DNA from: Narthecium ossifragum | Lineage: Eukaryota; Streptophyta; Magnoliopsida; Dioscoreales; Nartheciaceae | DNA length: 64,000 bases | Assembly: GCA_963920575.1 (NCBI GenBank) | Contig: OY986971.1 | Coordinates: forward strand, 20,326,492 to 20,390,491 | Direction of reading: 5' to 3' | Shown here: positions 1 through 12,068 of the stretch, piece by piece | Position numbering within the stretch: position 1 is the stretch's first letter | Layout of the letters: each line of letters begins with the position of its first letter | Program-made: the position numbers and the translations under genes | Notes under the pieces: generated by a model | Told to the model about the DNA's origin: nothing | The model's input: only the letters and a program-made list of their open reading frames with translations | Database searches by the model: none

Positions 1-400
1 CATTGGTTAGGACAATCATGATTAGTTGGTTAGAATTCGATGGCTAATTGCACGGTTTATCGGCTTATTTTCTTAGTTGCTAACTTTCCCTTAATTAGCA
101 TTTACATTTCCGGAATCACGTATGGTTATGTATTTTAATCCTACATGCTTAATTCACCAAATACCCTTAATTGATGTTCTTAGTAACATCTAGGATTTAC
201 AAGCTAGATTTGATAGGTTTTGGGTGTTTGAACCCTCGATATCGGTTTACCGGTTTAACTAGTAGCTTACTTGTCCAATTTGCATTAAATTGACCATTCT
301 GCCTATCATCTATACGAGTTTGTATTTCACTAATGAGCGTGTATTCCATCATCAATTCCATGTACTTAGAAGCTTACTTCAAATTGTAATATGTTATCTA
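1..400 (+). mobile_element. left part of an old gypsy LTR (Q), interrupted by the Helitron
   Basis: This is non-coding AT-rich sequence with no usable reading frame. After the Helitron the sequence continues (4546-4646) with a short stretch that resembles the middle of other LTRs here: a 'gttgaaccaagggagtcatg' block. The rest of that LTR resumes at 7332 and ends at 8600. I infer that 1-400 is the upstream part of the same LTR; its start lies outside the window. Nothing within 1-400 itself proves this. Confidence 0.35.
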
Positions 401-832
401 TCTATTATATAAGGAAGAGCGGTTTTTGAAATGTCTCAACTATAAGACATAAAGAACGGTCCGGATCTATCTCCAAACACATCCAACGATTCAAATTCCA
501 TCATCAACTTTAAGATTCCCACTCAAATTTTCATTCCCCCAAAAACTCCCGCCCAAACTATCTTCCTCCTACACACCTTCCTACCCGCCGAAAATTCAGC
601 CCGCCCAATGGTTCAAAATTCTGCTGTGAGAGAGAGATGGGACGTGAGTCCCATCCGTCCCATCCCTCTCCCCCATCGCCTCTCCCTCTACCACTCCCCC
701 TTCCCACGCAATGTCTTCGTCCCCTCTCTTTCCCCTCATCTCTCCCACGCCGATCTCGCCCAAGCTCGCCCTCTGCCGCACCGGCGCCGTCCTTGCCCGA
801 CCTCGCACGACCTCGCCCTTAGCCGCGCCGTC

Positions 833-1032
833 NNNNNNNNNNNNNNNNNNNNNNNNNNNNNNNNNNNNNNNNNNNNNNNNNNNNNNNNNNNNNNNNNNNN
901 NNNNNNNNNNNNNNNNNNNNNNNNNNNNNNNNNNNNNNNNNNNNNNNNNNNNNNNNNNNNNNNNNNNNNNNNNNNNNNNNNNNNNNNNNNNNNNNNNNNN
1001 NNNNNNNNNNNNNNNNNNNNNNNNNNNNNNNN
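833..1032. other. assembly gap (200 N)
   Basis: A run of exactly 200 N inside the Helitron, probably a fixed-size gap placeholder. Open frames crossing it are artefacts. Confidence 0.99.
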
Positions 1033-3283
1033 CCAACTCCGTCAGCCATGCCCGACGCCGACCTCGCCCAACCCGCCATTGGCCATGCGATCCAAGGTAT
1101 GTTTTTTTGTTCATTCTTTCTGTTTTTTGACTCTTTTTGATCCTTCCCATCTCTAATCCAAGAACTCGCTAGGGGAGGAGCTGCTCGCAGAAAACTGCAA
1201 TCCACCTCGCCCAACCCGCCGTCGGCCAAGCCCGCCGTCGACCAAGACATTTGATGGTAAAACTTCATGTTTATAACTTCAGGTTATTTTTTGGGTGAGT
1301 TCGGAGGTTTTCCATAGAGATCTGTTGGGGTTGCAGCGATTTAGAACAAACAGCACACTCACCACATGTTTATAACTTCATATTTTGTAGTTGTTTTTTT
1401 TATCAATTAATTAAGGTGTTATGATGATTCTTTTGATTGGCTTTCTGAATTTTGCCATGTTTGCTTCCTATTTCTAATAATTATATATCAATTGGGTTCT
1501 AAATCTTCCAAAAAAGTTAGATTCCAATGCTTCACGGTGTTTGCTAAGTTGCTTCAGTTATTTTATCTACACCTATGTTCAGAATGTTGTTGCTATGGTG
1601 GATCAAGTTGTGTTCAGTTATAATAAGTATTCAGCATATATCTGGATCATTTTTTCAACCTATTACATGCTGTGTTCAATTAATAAGTTGGCTATGGATG
1701 GTCTGATGAGTGATGACCATACTGCAATGCTAAGCTAATGTCGGGTTGCGATAACTGCTTATGTGCTATGCTAAGAGGAGAAAATATACTATGTCGGTTT
1801 AGATGTAACTATATCCTAAATCGATAATGTGAACTTGGGCTGATTATGTGATAATGGCATATACAGATGCATAAGTTTCACAAATGCTAAATGTATAATA
1901 CATTTGTATATTTCGTAGAGAGAATAAGTCTCAATGATACAACAAATGTACATAATTCAATGATACAACAAATGTATCTAACTTGCTTCAAATGCCAAGT
2001 GCAATAATCATCTTAAATTTATTTCATCTATGCATTGTTGTGTAAGTGGTTCAGTATTGATGCAGACAGCAGTTTCCCTTAATTGGTGTAGTTTTTATTC
2101 TTGATTTTTCTGTGACTTGCTTAGTATGGAGAAGAGGAATTTAATTGGGAATTGTGAATTCTTTTCTTTCCTTTTGGATTTGCTTTGGGTGAGGTGCGCA
2201 CCTGCCAGCTCTTTCACCCTGGGCATCTCATCAGCGGTAAGGACACCACCAACAACTTCACCCTCTGACACTGTACCTGTAATTTCTTATCCAAATCCCT
2301 GCTTACCAGCTGTTTGATTTAATGACTCTACGATCAAGTTCGATTCTTCTGTCAATTATCTAACTAATATTCTCTTGAATCAGTCTAATTTTGATGAATT
2401 TTAGATGAATTCTGATAGTTTTAAATTGTTCATTGATTTGAGATAGTTTCCCTTCTAAGAAAGATCTCATTCTCAATTAAGTTCATAACTTGGTCAATTA
2501 CAGCCGCATAACCTATGTAATCCTTTGTTTTCATTTTTCTTCCACTCTTCTTTCTTACGCGTCTTGACCCAAATGGTTCATGTGTACTTTTTCTTTAACA
2601 ATCTACCCCATTTTTCTTTTGGTTGACGTATATTAGACGTACTAATGCAAGTTGCAAAACATGTTGTAAATCACCTGATGCAAGCTAAATGTGATGGTCA
2701 TTGATATTGTTTCTTAGCTTATGTATTGGTCTTGCTGAACGAATAGTTGGCATCAAGTTTGGTAACCATGCCATGGACTTTGCCTTAACCTCTTGGCTTA
2801 TAATTCGAATCCTGGACAGGAATATATTGCATAAGATTTGGAGGATTTTGAACTCATTTAAATAAAGATCAAGCTCCCTCTAGCAATGCAGACATCTCTG
2901 TGCCTATTGATGCTGTCACTAATTACTGAGTTCAGTAACTGGACTAATTTGTGCATCCTACAAATGTTTTAATCTGTTGTGCATCCTACAAATGTAGACA
3001 TCTTTGTACCTACTGGCCATGATACTATCATAAATAGAACTTGAGGAGCTAAAATCTGTTTTAATATGTTGTGCTTAAAATATGTTTTAACCCAAAGCAT
3101 GCATTAGAACAACTATTTCCCTAAAAGGTTTGAATTGAAACAAGTCTTTTCTTAGAACTGGCCTCTTGGAACTCTTTTCTTTAAAGCTCATCAAGTTCAA
3201 TGGTCACCTATTTGATTTACAGCTCAGCAAGTTTGAATTAGAACAACACTTTTCTTAAGATATGTTTTCTTTTGTTAAATAGA

Positions 3284-3377
3284 CTTTCTGAAAACTTGCC
3301 TCTTGGATTCCTTAATTTGATCACTACTGTCTTTCTGAAAACATGCCTCTTGGATTCCTTAATTTGATCACTGCTGT
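3284..3377. repeat. 47-bp tandem duplication in the Helitron
   Basis: Two adjacent 47-bp units (3284-3330 and 3331-3377), each starting ctttctgaaaac and ending cactRctgt, differ at two positions. Confidence 0.85.
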
Positions 3378-4517
3378 CTATCACAAGTTTCAACAATATC
3401 ATATTCTGCTGTTTATTTTTCTAACAGCTAGCCATTTTTTGGGTTTTTGCATTTTTTTTTGTATCCAAACTGCCACGTGATCCACTCGACAGGGATGGCA
3501 GACCAGCTTCTTCAAATTCTTGGACCAAACTTTCTTGGTCCGATTGCCATTTTGAGGATTTGGAGTTTTTGCATGTTTTAAGTCATGTCGGAGCTTTGGG
3601 GAAGTGTGGTTGTGTCGCTGCTTTTCTGGGGGTTTGCTAACCAGGTAAGGATACAGATGTGGTGCCTGTTTTTATGGCTTTAACTTATAAGCTGTTCGAA
3701 TGAGTGCTGCTACATATGATTATGCTTATGTTGGAAAATTGGTAACTATGTTTTGAATGGAGATGACTTCTCTATAGGTTTTGCTTCTCTATTTTTTTTA
3801 TAAAGAATATAGTCATATCTATTGCTCTGTGAGGAGTGAAATTAGCTCAAATCATATGCATGTCAAATGCAACTTCAATGTATAAGCTGCATAGATAATA
3901 CTAGCCTAAATTTTGAGCAAGTTGAGTTTACTAAGCTTTTTCTAGCATTCCTTCCATCATCTGCAACATAGGCTATAGGTATATAGCTTTATTTTTAACA
4001 GTATTTTTCTCTAATATGCATCAATTAATTACTAAAAGCTTGCTTCGACATTTGCAGGATTGTTTTGGCACCCTTAACAACATAAACATCAATTAATTCC
4101 TTCCATCATTGTTTTGGCACCCTTTGCAATGTGCTATTCTTAGAGGATTGCAAAAGGAGGTTTCTACTAGCTGAGGCGGCTGGAATTTCAGAGACCGCTC
4201 TAGGGTGGATGTCCCCAAATAAGAAAAACAATATGATGTTTATGTTGTTTACTTTTGCGGGAGTAGTTCTCCTTATGTATCAAGTGAAATCAGAATCTTT
4301 ATATTTTTTATTTTCTTTAAAGTTGTGGTTTGTGGGGATTCATGTAATCTTGGAATTTTTTGTGTGATTTGTGGGGGCAAGGTTTGCCCCGGGGACAATG
4401 TTCGTTCTTTTTATAGTGATTTAATTTTTATATTTGAGAAATATTATAGAATTGTCTTATTTAGCTCTCAGTATAGGGGATGTTTTGTCAATTTTTTTTT
4501 GAAAAAGTCCTAAATAT

Positions 4518-4545
4518 CCGTGTCGTAGACACGGGCATTCACTAG
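4518..4545 (+). terminator. Helitron 3' hairpin and CTAG end
   Basis: A perfect 7-bp stem with a 3-base loop (4518-4534) is followed by GCATTCA and CTAG. In Helitron biology this hairpin marks where rolling-circle transposition stops; it is not a transcription terminator. Confidence 0.8.
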
Positions 4546-4646
4546 TATGTATATATATGTAGGCCCTATGTGTGGCCCAACCGTACGTGAGGCTTGTCGT
4601 TGAACCAAGGGAGTCATGCCCCTTGGGATGTTTAGATAATTAGATG
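4546..4646 (+). mobile_element. LTR Q, middle segment
   Basis: A short LTR piece between the Helitron and a truncated gypsy copy. It resembles the 'gaaccgagggagtcatgaaccctcgg' region seen in solo LTR C near 45715. Its text ends '...agatgggtcg' and resumes after 7331 as 'ccgagggtgtgcc', as expected if a nested element separates the two halves. Confidence 0.5.
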
Positions 4647-5320
4647 GGTCGTCGCAATCAGTGGCGCAGTATGCAGCGAGGTTCACCAGCCTCGTCAGGT
4701 TCGCCAGTCCAGTGGCGAGTGACCCTCTTCCCAGAGCGCGGCAGTTTCAGTGGGGGTTACGGCCCGAGATCAGGCTTCTGATGGCGGCGCGGTATGCTGA
4801 TGCTCTCAGGGAGGTGATGAATTGTGCCCTGTTAGTGGAGGCCGTACTGCTGGAGGCAGGGCCTAGGGCAGTTCAGCCAGTGTTCCCCTCGAGTTCAGGG
4901 CGCGTCGGCCAACTGCAGCAAGCTCAGGGCGGAGTAGGACCGTGGCAGGGGGAGGCCCGTTCACGACGTCATCAGCCCTATCAGCACCAGCTAGAGGACG
5001 TCGGCGGAGACAGTCCAGCGGCAAAGGAGGATGATCCCAAGCAGCAGTTCTCAGGGGATGAGCAGCAGGAGCAGTCAGTCGGTGAGTACGACGAGAACCA
5101 GCCCTTCTCGGGGGCAGAGGAGGAGTTCGCAGAGGATGATCTGGACGAGTGGTTTCCGAAGGAGGAGCCTCAGCATGAGGCATTCATAGGGTTTGGTCAG
5201 GTCCGCTAGGCAAAGCAGGGACCTGTGACGTGCTTTGAGTAAGGGCAGCTGGGCCATTACCGGAGAGATTGCCCCTTGCGGAGGGCGCGGACCGGGCGGC
5301 ACCGGTTGCAAGTAGGCCGG
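4647..5320 (+). pseudogene. Ty3/gypsy gag fragment (C-terminal half and broken zinc knuckle)
   Basis: An open stretch from about 4652 to a stop at 5209 encodes the C-terminal part of a Retrotrans_gag domain. SVAQYAARFTSLVRFASP aligns by eye with TVQQYATAFTHLVRYARP of the gag at 48775. A glutamine- and acid-rich linker follows. Downstream, in another frame, a CX2CX4HX4C zinc knuckle lies at 5231-5272, but its second cysteine codon is a TAA stop (5240-5242). The N-terminal gag, the PBS and the 5' LTR are missing. Directly afterwards the sequence changes to LTR, so protease, RT and integrase are deleted. Gag would form the nucleocapsid of the virus-like particle; this copy cannot. Confidence 0.75.
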
Positions 5321-7331
5321 TCAAAGGGAGAGAGGACTTTCCCTCCTCTCCTTCCCCTTTTCCCCTCCTTCCCCGGCTTCCCCCTTCCCTTTTCCTTCCT
5401 CTTCTTCCCCTTCTCCTTCTCTTCTTCTTCCTTCTTCTTTCTTCTTCCCACGCTCTGCTTCCTCTGTTCTTCCCGGCAGCCACCTTCTTCTTCTCCGTTC
5501 TTCCTCCTCTAACCACCGTTTTGGGCGTTCCAAAGCTCGTTGGATTTGTGGCGACGTGAGGAAGATCCCTGGTGTGGTTTGAAGCCTTGTTGGTGACTGG
5601 CTTGCAGGGGAATCAGCCGAGGATTTGAGTTTCCGGTAGGTTTTCTACCTACGAGAGTTGTTTAGTGGGTTTCTCTTTATCTAGCCATTTGATCTTGCTG
5701 TTCTTTGTGTTGTTGGATGCCTCTTGCTTAGTATAATTTCTGGTTTAAGTTTCATAGGTTTTGGTTGAGATTTTAGTAGGATTTAAGAATGTTAAATCTC
5801 AGATTTTCCGGTTTCTGCTGTTCTTGAGGAACAGCCAGTTTGCGGTGAGTTTTCCGATCAATACGTGCATGTTCTTGGGTTGTCATGAACATAAGCATTG
5901 TAGATCTTTGAATCTACTCTCAAACCCAACTGATTTCATAATTTTCTAATTTTCCTACAATTTGTTATGAACTTATTACTGGAGGGCTGCGTTGCAGCAA
6001 GTAATTGATAAGTTAGTTTGATTAGCGGTTTTGATTAGTGTTTTTCTGTTAATCTAGCCGTTGGATGTTTCTAGATTTTGGCTATGTTGATCCCGGCATG
6101 TTGGTCTAATGGAGACTAAGTTGGATCTCGAATCCGACGTCATTTGGATGTCGGATCAACGGGTGAATTAGTTCTAGGTAGAGAATTTTTCGATGTTTTA
6201 AATAATATTATATGTTCGAAACATATAATATTATATTTTACTGTTCATCAGCGGTTTTCGGAGTTGCTTTCGGTTGCAGGAGTCCGCGGTTGACGGTCAT
6301 GATACCGTCGTAATGCCGGGACCCGCTGTGGATCGGCTGGTAGCGGTTGGTAGTACCGCTGCAGCGATCCAGTCGGACTTATATGATATTTTGTCTTACT
6401 GTTGCATGCTTGTCTCTTATTTATGCATGTTCATAGCATGCATTTTTTGTTGTGCATTAGTTGCATGGTTAGGGCGTGGGTGATCTGTGGGTCGCCGTCC
6501 CGAGGCTGGAAGCTCGGACTTAGCCCTAGGACCGAGGTTGGGTAGTTTGGACCCGGTTTGAATTATAGTGTCCAGTCAAACTTGATGATAGGTTTAGATG
6601 ACTGGTACATTTGTTGCTTGGTGATTGTAGAGGTCGTGTCGGCCTTGAGTCGGATGCTGAGGTGTAGCCGGTGTTCCACTGTGACGACTCTTGAGTAGAG
6701 GAGTCACCTACTCAGCGTTGCCATTTCTCGCCAGCAGTGTTCACGTTGTCCTGCTTGTGAGCCTACGGTGTTTGTTCCTGCTTACTGAGTGTCGTTCAAG
6801 GGCCTCAGGGACACACGATGGGGTTACGGGACCCCTGTATACACCCAGGTCTTACTTGATGGTGACACTGTTGTGTTTCCCTCTTCCTTCTGTGTGACGT
6901 AGTGTAGAACCCTACTGAGCTTAGTCCTCACTCCTACCCGGAATGTATTTTGCAGGTGCAGGCGTTAGCTCCTTTTTGCTGGCCCCTACCGGGCAGTTGG
7001 TCGGCGGTGCGGCGGCACCAGACGGAGTCTGAAAGGTGGCGATCTTTTACTGCTTTTAAAACCTTGGTTAGTTAGTCTTCTACGGGAGTATAAATGTTGT
7101 ATTTGAATCTTACCCTCTCATAAGATATGTATATTAAATTCACTTGGGTTTTGTAATCTGAGGTTCGAGGCTTATATTTAATTATGTCTTTTTAAATTGA
7201 GGGTGTTTTGATGAATTGTTAGGGAAACCAATAGGTTAGAGAGAACCCTCGCCAATATTTTTTTCGTGGTTTGTTAGGTTTCGGTTCGCGTCGCCCAACC
7301 CGGTTGGGCTTTCGCGGGTCGGGGCGCGACA
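5321..7331 (+). mobile_element. 5'-truncated gypsy LTR (T)
   Basis: A pyrimidine-rich tract (about 5338-5480) is followed by the block 'aagctcgttggatttgtggc' shared with LTRs N, C, D and E. The end is '...gggtcggggcgcgaca' at 7331, the terminus common to these LTRs. The first several hundred bases (TGTGAGG start and U3) are absent. A possible leader intron runs from GTAGG at 5636 to TTTTGCAG ending at 6955. The sequence after the end (ccgag...) belongs to host LTR Q. Confidence 0.75.
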
Positions 7332-8600
7332 CCGAGGGTGTGCCCTAGTTAATGTGTATTGTAACTGTTGTGTGTTGGTTGGTCGGGGTTGTATCCCCGT
7401 TGTACCAAATTGCGGTTGACGGCTGTGGACGCCGTTGTAATGTCGGCTTTTGATCTGTTGGGTGTTTGATACTTTTTCTTTGCTAGATAGATCTTTACTG
7501 CTTTGGACCCTTGCTATGTTTACCCACTGGCAAGCTTGAGGCTATGCCTAGCCTTGTATGATGTATGACATACTGTTGCATGTCCTGATCTATTCAATAT
7601 GCGCGTGAGCATTGCATGCATTAGAAGCATTATGGCTAGGTGGTAGGCGATGAATTCGATCTCCGATCTGGGGTTCTCGGGTAGCCCGGATTTAGCCCTA
7701 GGATCGGGGTTTTGGTAGTTGAGGACTAGGATGTGATTGTCATCGAATGATCATATTTACTATCATGTGAGGTTGTTGTTATAGTCGACCATGTTTGATA
7801 TTCTTGTACTTGAGGTGTAGAGGTCGTGTCGGATCTCCAAGGCCAAGTGCTAATGATGGTTGTCGAGGTCCCTCACTTGTGTGTCCTCGCGAGAGATGGT
7901 ACGGCTGGGCAGGAGATGGTACGGCTAGGCAGGGTGGTACATGGACAGGAGCCCACAGTCTTTGTTTCCTCTCGTTTGTTCTTGGGTGAGGGTGGGACCT
8001 CGACAGAAGCCCTCGGGAATCGACGGGGTTATGGGGACCCTTGGCATCTCTTAGGTTTAGGCGAAGAACGATACAGTTGCAGTTTCCCTTCCTTTGTGTG
8101 CGACGTAGAGTAGAACCCTCCTGGGTATTGCTCCTCACCCTTCTGGGTGATGCAGGTCAATGCAATTCATTCTTTCACGTGTTCTTCTAGAAGATGGCGT
8201 GATATTTCAAGGTGATCGAGGACACAAAGCTTCGAGGAGTTTTTCTGCAGTTAATTTACAGTTTTAATCAATGATGTATAAATTGATGTATAATCTGAAA
8301 TATTCGAGAACAGAATTGTATGATTATTAATTCAATTGTATTTCAGAAATGTTGTAATATTCTTTAAGGTACTTAGGTACACACTGAGGAATGTAATGAT
8401 ATTGAAGTTGTACAATTATAAAATCTACATGTTCTTGTGCTATAATTATAAAAGAGATTTTGCCGAATTTATTTATGAACTGGAGGACCAAACTGTTCAA
8501 ATCCATAGCATTGATATACTAGTGCACCTATTGATGATGTAAACAGGTTTAGGTGATTCACGTCTTGATCTAGATGGGTTTTCTGGGTCGGGGCGTGACA
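7332..8600 (+). mobile_element. LTR Q, 3' part
   Basis: It holds the family's downstream blocks: 'ttgcatgcattagaagcatt', the 'gacgtagagtagaaccct' block near 8103, and the terminus 'tctgggtcggggcgtgaca' at 8600. No coding frame of note. Small open frames here are LTR sequence. Confidence 0.7.
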
Positions 8601-8706
8601 AACCCACTCCAGTGAGGACTCCACCTCTGCCCTTCCCAACCCCGTCCAGTTCCAGATCTGGTCGTCTCGTCGATCGGCGATCCTTCTCCAGCCGTGACCA
8701 GGCGAG
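8601..8706. other. unassigned 106 bp between LTRs
   Basis: GC-richer filler between the end of LTR Q and the truncated start of LTR K. It matches neither by eye. It probably marks a deletion breakpoint. Confidence 0.4.
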
Positions 8707-10627
8707 ATCCGCTGATTTTTCAGCTGAAACAAGCCAGATCTTATATTTTGTTGTTGAAATCTTGATTTCATGATACCAATAGATTCCAAACATTCCAAAC
8801 ATTCTTCTCTACCTCACCTCAAAATTTGGTTGAATTCCAACAAGTGTTGATAGATCAAATCCAAGAAAATGGATTTTCGGCACTGTTCATAGAACAATTC
8901 ACCCAGGCTCCGCGATCGACCATCTCATAGACCGTCCCATAGACCGCGAGCCTCGGATGCCAAAATAACTCCCCAGGTTTGATGCTTAGATCAATCGCCA
9001 GCCATCTCAAGGTTGACCGCCACCCAAAAATAGTGATTATCGTGATTCTTTTAGTTGGATTATTTCATGATTGATAGATGATGATGCTAGGCAGCATATA
9101 ACATGGTAACAATGATTTTTCGTCGGATTTATCGATCGATTTGAGCGGGCTTTGCTCGTAAGCGTATATTTGTGAAATATTATGAAATTACCGGTAATAT
9201 GCAATTTCATCGATTTCGTCGATCAATTGTTTTCCGATTGACTCCATACCTTAGTATGTCCTGCTAATGTATGCTTAGGACTACATGGTGGCTTTCCATG
9301 GATTTATGATGGAATTTTGGAGGGTTTTATGATAAGATTTTGGTTGTAGGGTTAAATACCGAAATTGCCATGTTTTATGCAATCTTCGGAATGCTATTTG
9401 ATAATTTGCATGTGTAGTATAAATGGTCTGACGGTGTGCCCTACCGCTTTGATATATTAATAGCCCTATTATTTTGCCGGTGTGCACCAAGGGCCTTAGT
9501 TAGAACTGTTGTATTCATAAATTGGTTTAATGTCTATCGAATGCTAGAATCCTTATATTGTTAAACTGTTATCTATTTGATAATTGTGGAAACTTAGCCT
9601 GTTGTGTGCCGGCGTTACGTCGAGGGCTATTGTATAGTGGCGTGTAGTGCTGATTTCTGTCTGAGAATTAGGTTTGATTCTTTATCGTATTATAGCATAA
9701 CCTGTTGAACTCTTATATTGTTGTGGCATATAGTGACACATAGGCTAGATGCTTGTATAAGTGCATGCACTGTATGCATTAGAGGCATTCCAGGTTACGC
9801 GTGGGCGAAGGGTTAATCGCTGATCCGAGAGCTCCGATCTAGCTCTAGATGCGAGGGTGGGTAGTAACGTTTAGGGCGTGATTGTATTATCTTTATATCT
9901 CTGTATTCTCGAGGTTGATGTCTAGTTAGCTACAATAACTCTGATTGACGTGTAGAGGTCGTTCTAGGGTTCCAGTCTCAGTTTCAGTGTTAGGGGAAGT
10001 TACGTATCACCATGTGTCCTCCACCCAGTTGTTTCAGCGCCGGAGCGCTTGGTTGTAAAGAGGGACGACTGTTGACAGAGGAGGTCACAGAGAGCGTACC
10101 CTGGGGTAGGCGGTGGACGTAACGCGAATTTCCCCTAGAGATGAGATAGAACCTGGAACTTTGTAGTTTCCTTTCCTTTCAGTGTGACGTAGAGTAGAAT
10201 CCTACTGAGCTTTGTTACTCACTTCTACCCGGACTACAAGTGCAGGTTCAAGTGCTAGCTCTTCTACTGTAGCTCCAGCTGGACAAATCTTTGGTGGCGC
10301 GTCGACTTTAGGAGGTGCTTGAGGATCCTAAGGGCCCACTTGTACTTTTACAATTTTTTGTTGTACAATTATAATTTGAGATTTATATTAAATGTATAAT
10401 TTCCCTCTTTGAGGAATTTCATGTATTTATTGCATAATTGAGTAACAATTGTACTTTTGAATCTTATATCATGCAATAGTAAATTATTAGATTATAGTTT
10501 TGCCCTTAGATTAGTTTTGTTCAAATTAACTATGAAATTTGTAATGTGTCGAGTCAGATTTGAAGTGAATACTAGTAGGTCTCCTCACGCCCCGGTCCGG
10601 ATGGGTTTTCTAGGTCGGGATGTGACA
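8707..10627 (+). mobile_element. 5' LTR of gypsy element K (5'-truncated)
   Basis: It starts inside the LTR at 'cagctgaaacaagccagatc', which corresponds to about 17450 of the 3' LTR. It continues collinearly to the terminus 'ggtcgggatgtgaca' at 10627. About 640 bp of the LTR start, including the TATA box present in the 3' copy (17079), is missing. It contains the conserved 'gtgacgtagagtagaatcctactgagc' region (about 10186). The PBS follows. Confidence 0.75.
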
Positions 10628-10650
10628 ATTTGATATCATAGCAGGTTGTA
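10628..10650 (+). promoter_or_regulatory. primer binding site of element K (tRNA-iMet type, degraded)
   Basis: The sequence atttgatatcatagcaggtt follows the LTR terminus at once. It resembles TGGTATCAGAGC, the complement of the initiator tRNA-Met 3' end used by many plant LTR elements. Sister sites at 48577 (tggtattagagc) and 63368 (tggtattatag) share the context. Confidence 0.65.
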
Positions 10651-12068
10651 GGTCTCAGGGTTAGGATTAGGCCTGCGGTTAAGATTTTGAGTGTGGAGTG
10701 GGATAGTTCTAGCTCTAGAACATCGTTGCATTATGTTTACGACCATGTGATGTGTTTATTTAACCTGTTTGCTGCTTTGTTTTGTTTGGTTCTGGCTGTG
10801 ACATTACGTCTCGGGGGGAGATGTGCATGCACATCGGTGTCGTCCGTTCGCTCGCCTGACAATGAGTCACCCCTCATGTTGGAGATGAGCGAGTAGGGAT
10901 CAGGACGTGTGTCCCCTCTGTACTCTTGGAGTCCCGAGATTTGAACTCGTGGTGGTTCAGAGGTGATGGTGGTGATCCTTCGACAGTAGAGGACTAGTTG
11001 AAGGAGGTGTTCTGGATCCTTATTGCCCTGGACATCAAGGAGTGTCGCTCACTTTGAAGCTATTGGTTTTCTTGCTTCCTTTTGAGGTGATGCATAGTGG
11101 TGCTTGTTGTGGCCACTAGGGACACTGTTGGTTGTATTTGAGGACAATTTCACGTAATGTTTTCAGACACCTACCCTTGGAGGGTGGTGTAGTTGGGAGT
11201 ACCTTCCTCTATTCTTGGTACTCACACCGCATGGCAGTACGCCGGTTGGTTCTTTCATCTGGCTCAGTATGCTAGAACGACATAATAAGAAGCCTCGGGC
11301 TGTACTCCGGGTATTGAGACTGGTGACTGTGAGGGTTGACACCGGACAGTTGATCGATGGTCCTGGTAAGTTCCAGAGTTGTTCTAGATTCTGAGGAACA
11401 GCAGGGTAGCCATTGACAGAATTCAGATGTTTCAGCAGTAGCGTTGTGCCAGTTCTTGTTAGAGGTAGCCTGAGCCGCCATACTGAGAGGGAACCCATAG
11501 GGTGCTCGAGTGCTAGCCACCAGGACCCCTTTTGCTAACAGTGCTGGTTGTGAGGGGCGTGAGGCGCTTACCACAGAGCAGTCAGTGCATGACACACGTC
11601 GTGGGGCAAAGCAATGGGTTGATTCCTCAGTTGGGGCACGTACCTGGGGCAGACGTGGGGGATTCAGATTCCTGATAGAGGCTCGTTGGAGACGATGTAG
11701 CGACCGGTCTAGCCAACGATTCACGCACTCCTGAGGAGAGAGTAGCTTCAGCATCAACCAGTTTCAGAGCCGCCAGCTTCGACTTTCAGCTTTCAGCTTT
11801 AGCCTTCAGCATTCGGAGTTTCTCGCAGCTTGCGATTTCTTTGTGGTTATGGGTTTCTCTTCTTTGACTCGTCCCTGTGTGGTCGTGTTAGCTTGGGACT
11901 AGATTCAAGTGTGGATTTGGGAGTAGTCACCGATTGAGACAATAGTTTGGGTCGGTAGCTCTTATCGGTTCGTTTGGTTGAGGTTGGGGGCCTCCATGTG
12001 CTCGTCACGCACGTGTGGGACACGTTGGAGTTCGACAGCTTTCTCGGTTGCATCGGTTGGCCGCGCAC
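10651..12068 (+). pseudogene. element K leader and eroded gag region
   Basis: Untranslated leader and heavily eroded 5' coding region of the gypsy element. The first part (to about 11110) is matched in reverse by 52716-53224 of element P2, including 'gggggagatgtgcatgcacat'. No gag motif survives in one frame. Open stretches of 60-160 codons on both strands are chance frames. The region is cut at 12068 by a solo LTR and resumes at 13727. Confidence 0.55.

Larger units (their letters stand above)
401..4545 (+). mobile_element. non-autonomous Helitron
   Basis: The 5' terminus is TC in an AT-rich context (TCTATTATATAAGG at 401). The 3' terminus is CTAG at 4542-4545, preceded 7 bases upstream by a perfect 7-bp GC-rich hairpin (CCGTGTC-GTA-GACACGG, 4518-4534). 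The flanking bases are A (400) and T (4546), the A^T target expected for Helitrons, and there is no TSD or terminal inverted repeat. No Rep/helicase or RPA-like frame is visible in 4.1 kb, so the element would need a partner in trans. The interior is pyrimidine-rich near 540-830 and AT-rich afterwards. It may hold captured host fragments, but I recognise none. A 200-base gap hides part of it. Confidence 0.8.

Noticed and set aside
4131..4513. Two hydrophobic frames near the Helitron 3' end
   Set aside because: Low-complexity Phe/Leu/Ile composition from T-rich DNA; no recognised membrane-protein family and no start context.
5184..5559. Several overlapping open frames on both strands
   Set aside because: They lie in the CT-rich LTR leader, are made of Leu/Pro/Phe/Ser or Arg/Lys/Glu runs, and equivalent LTRs break them.
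9281..9490. Short minus-strand frame in LTR K
   Set aside because: Lies in AT-rich LTR sequence, not kept in the corresponding part of the 3' LTR.
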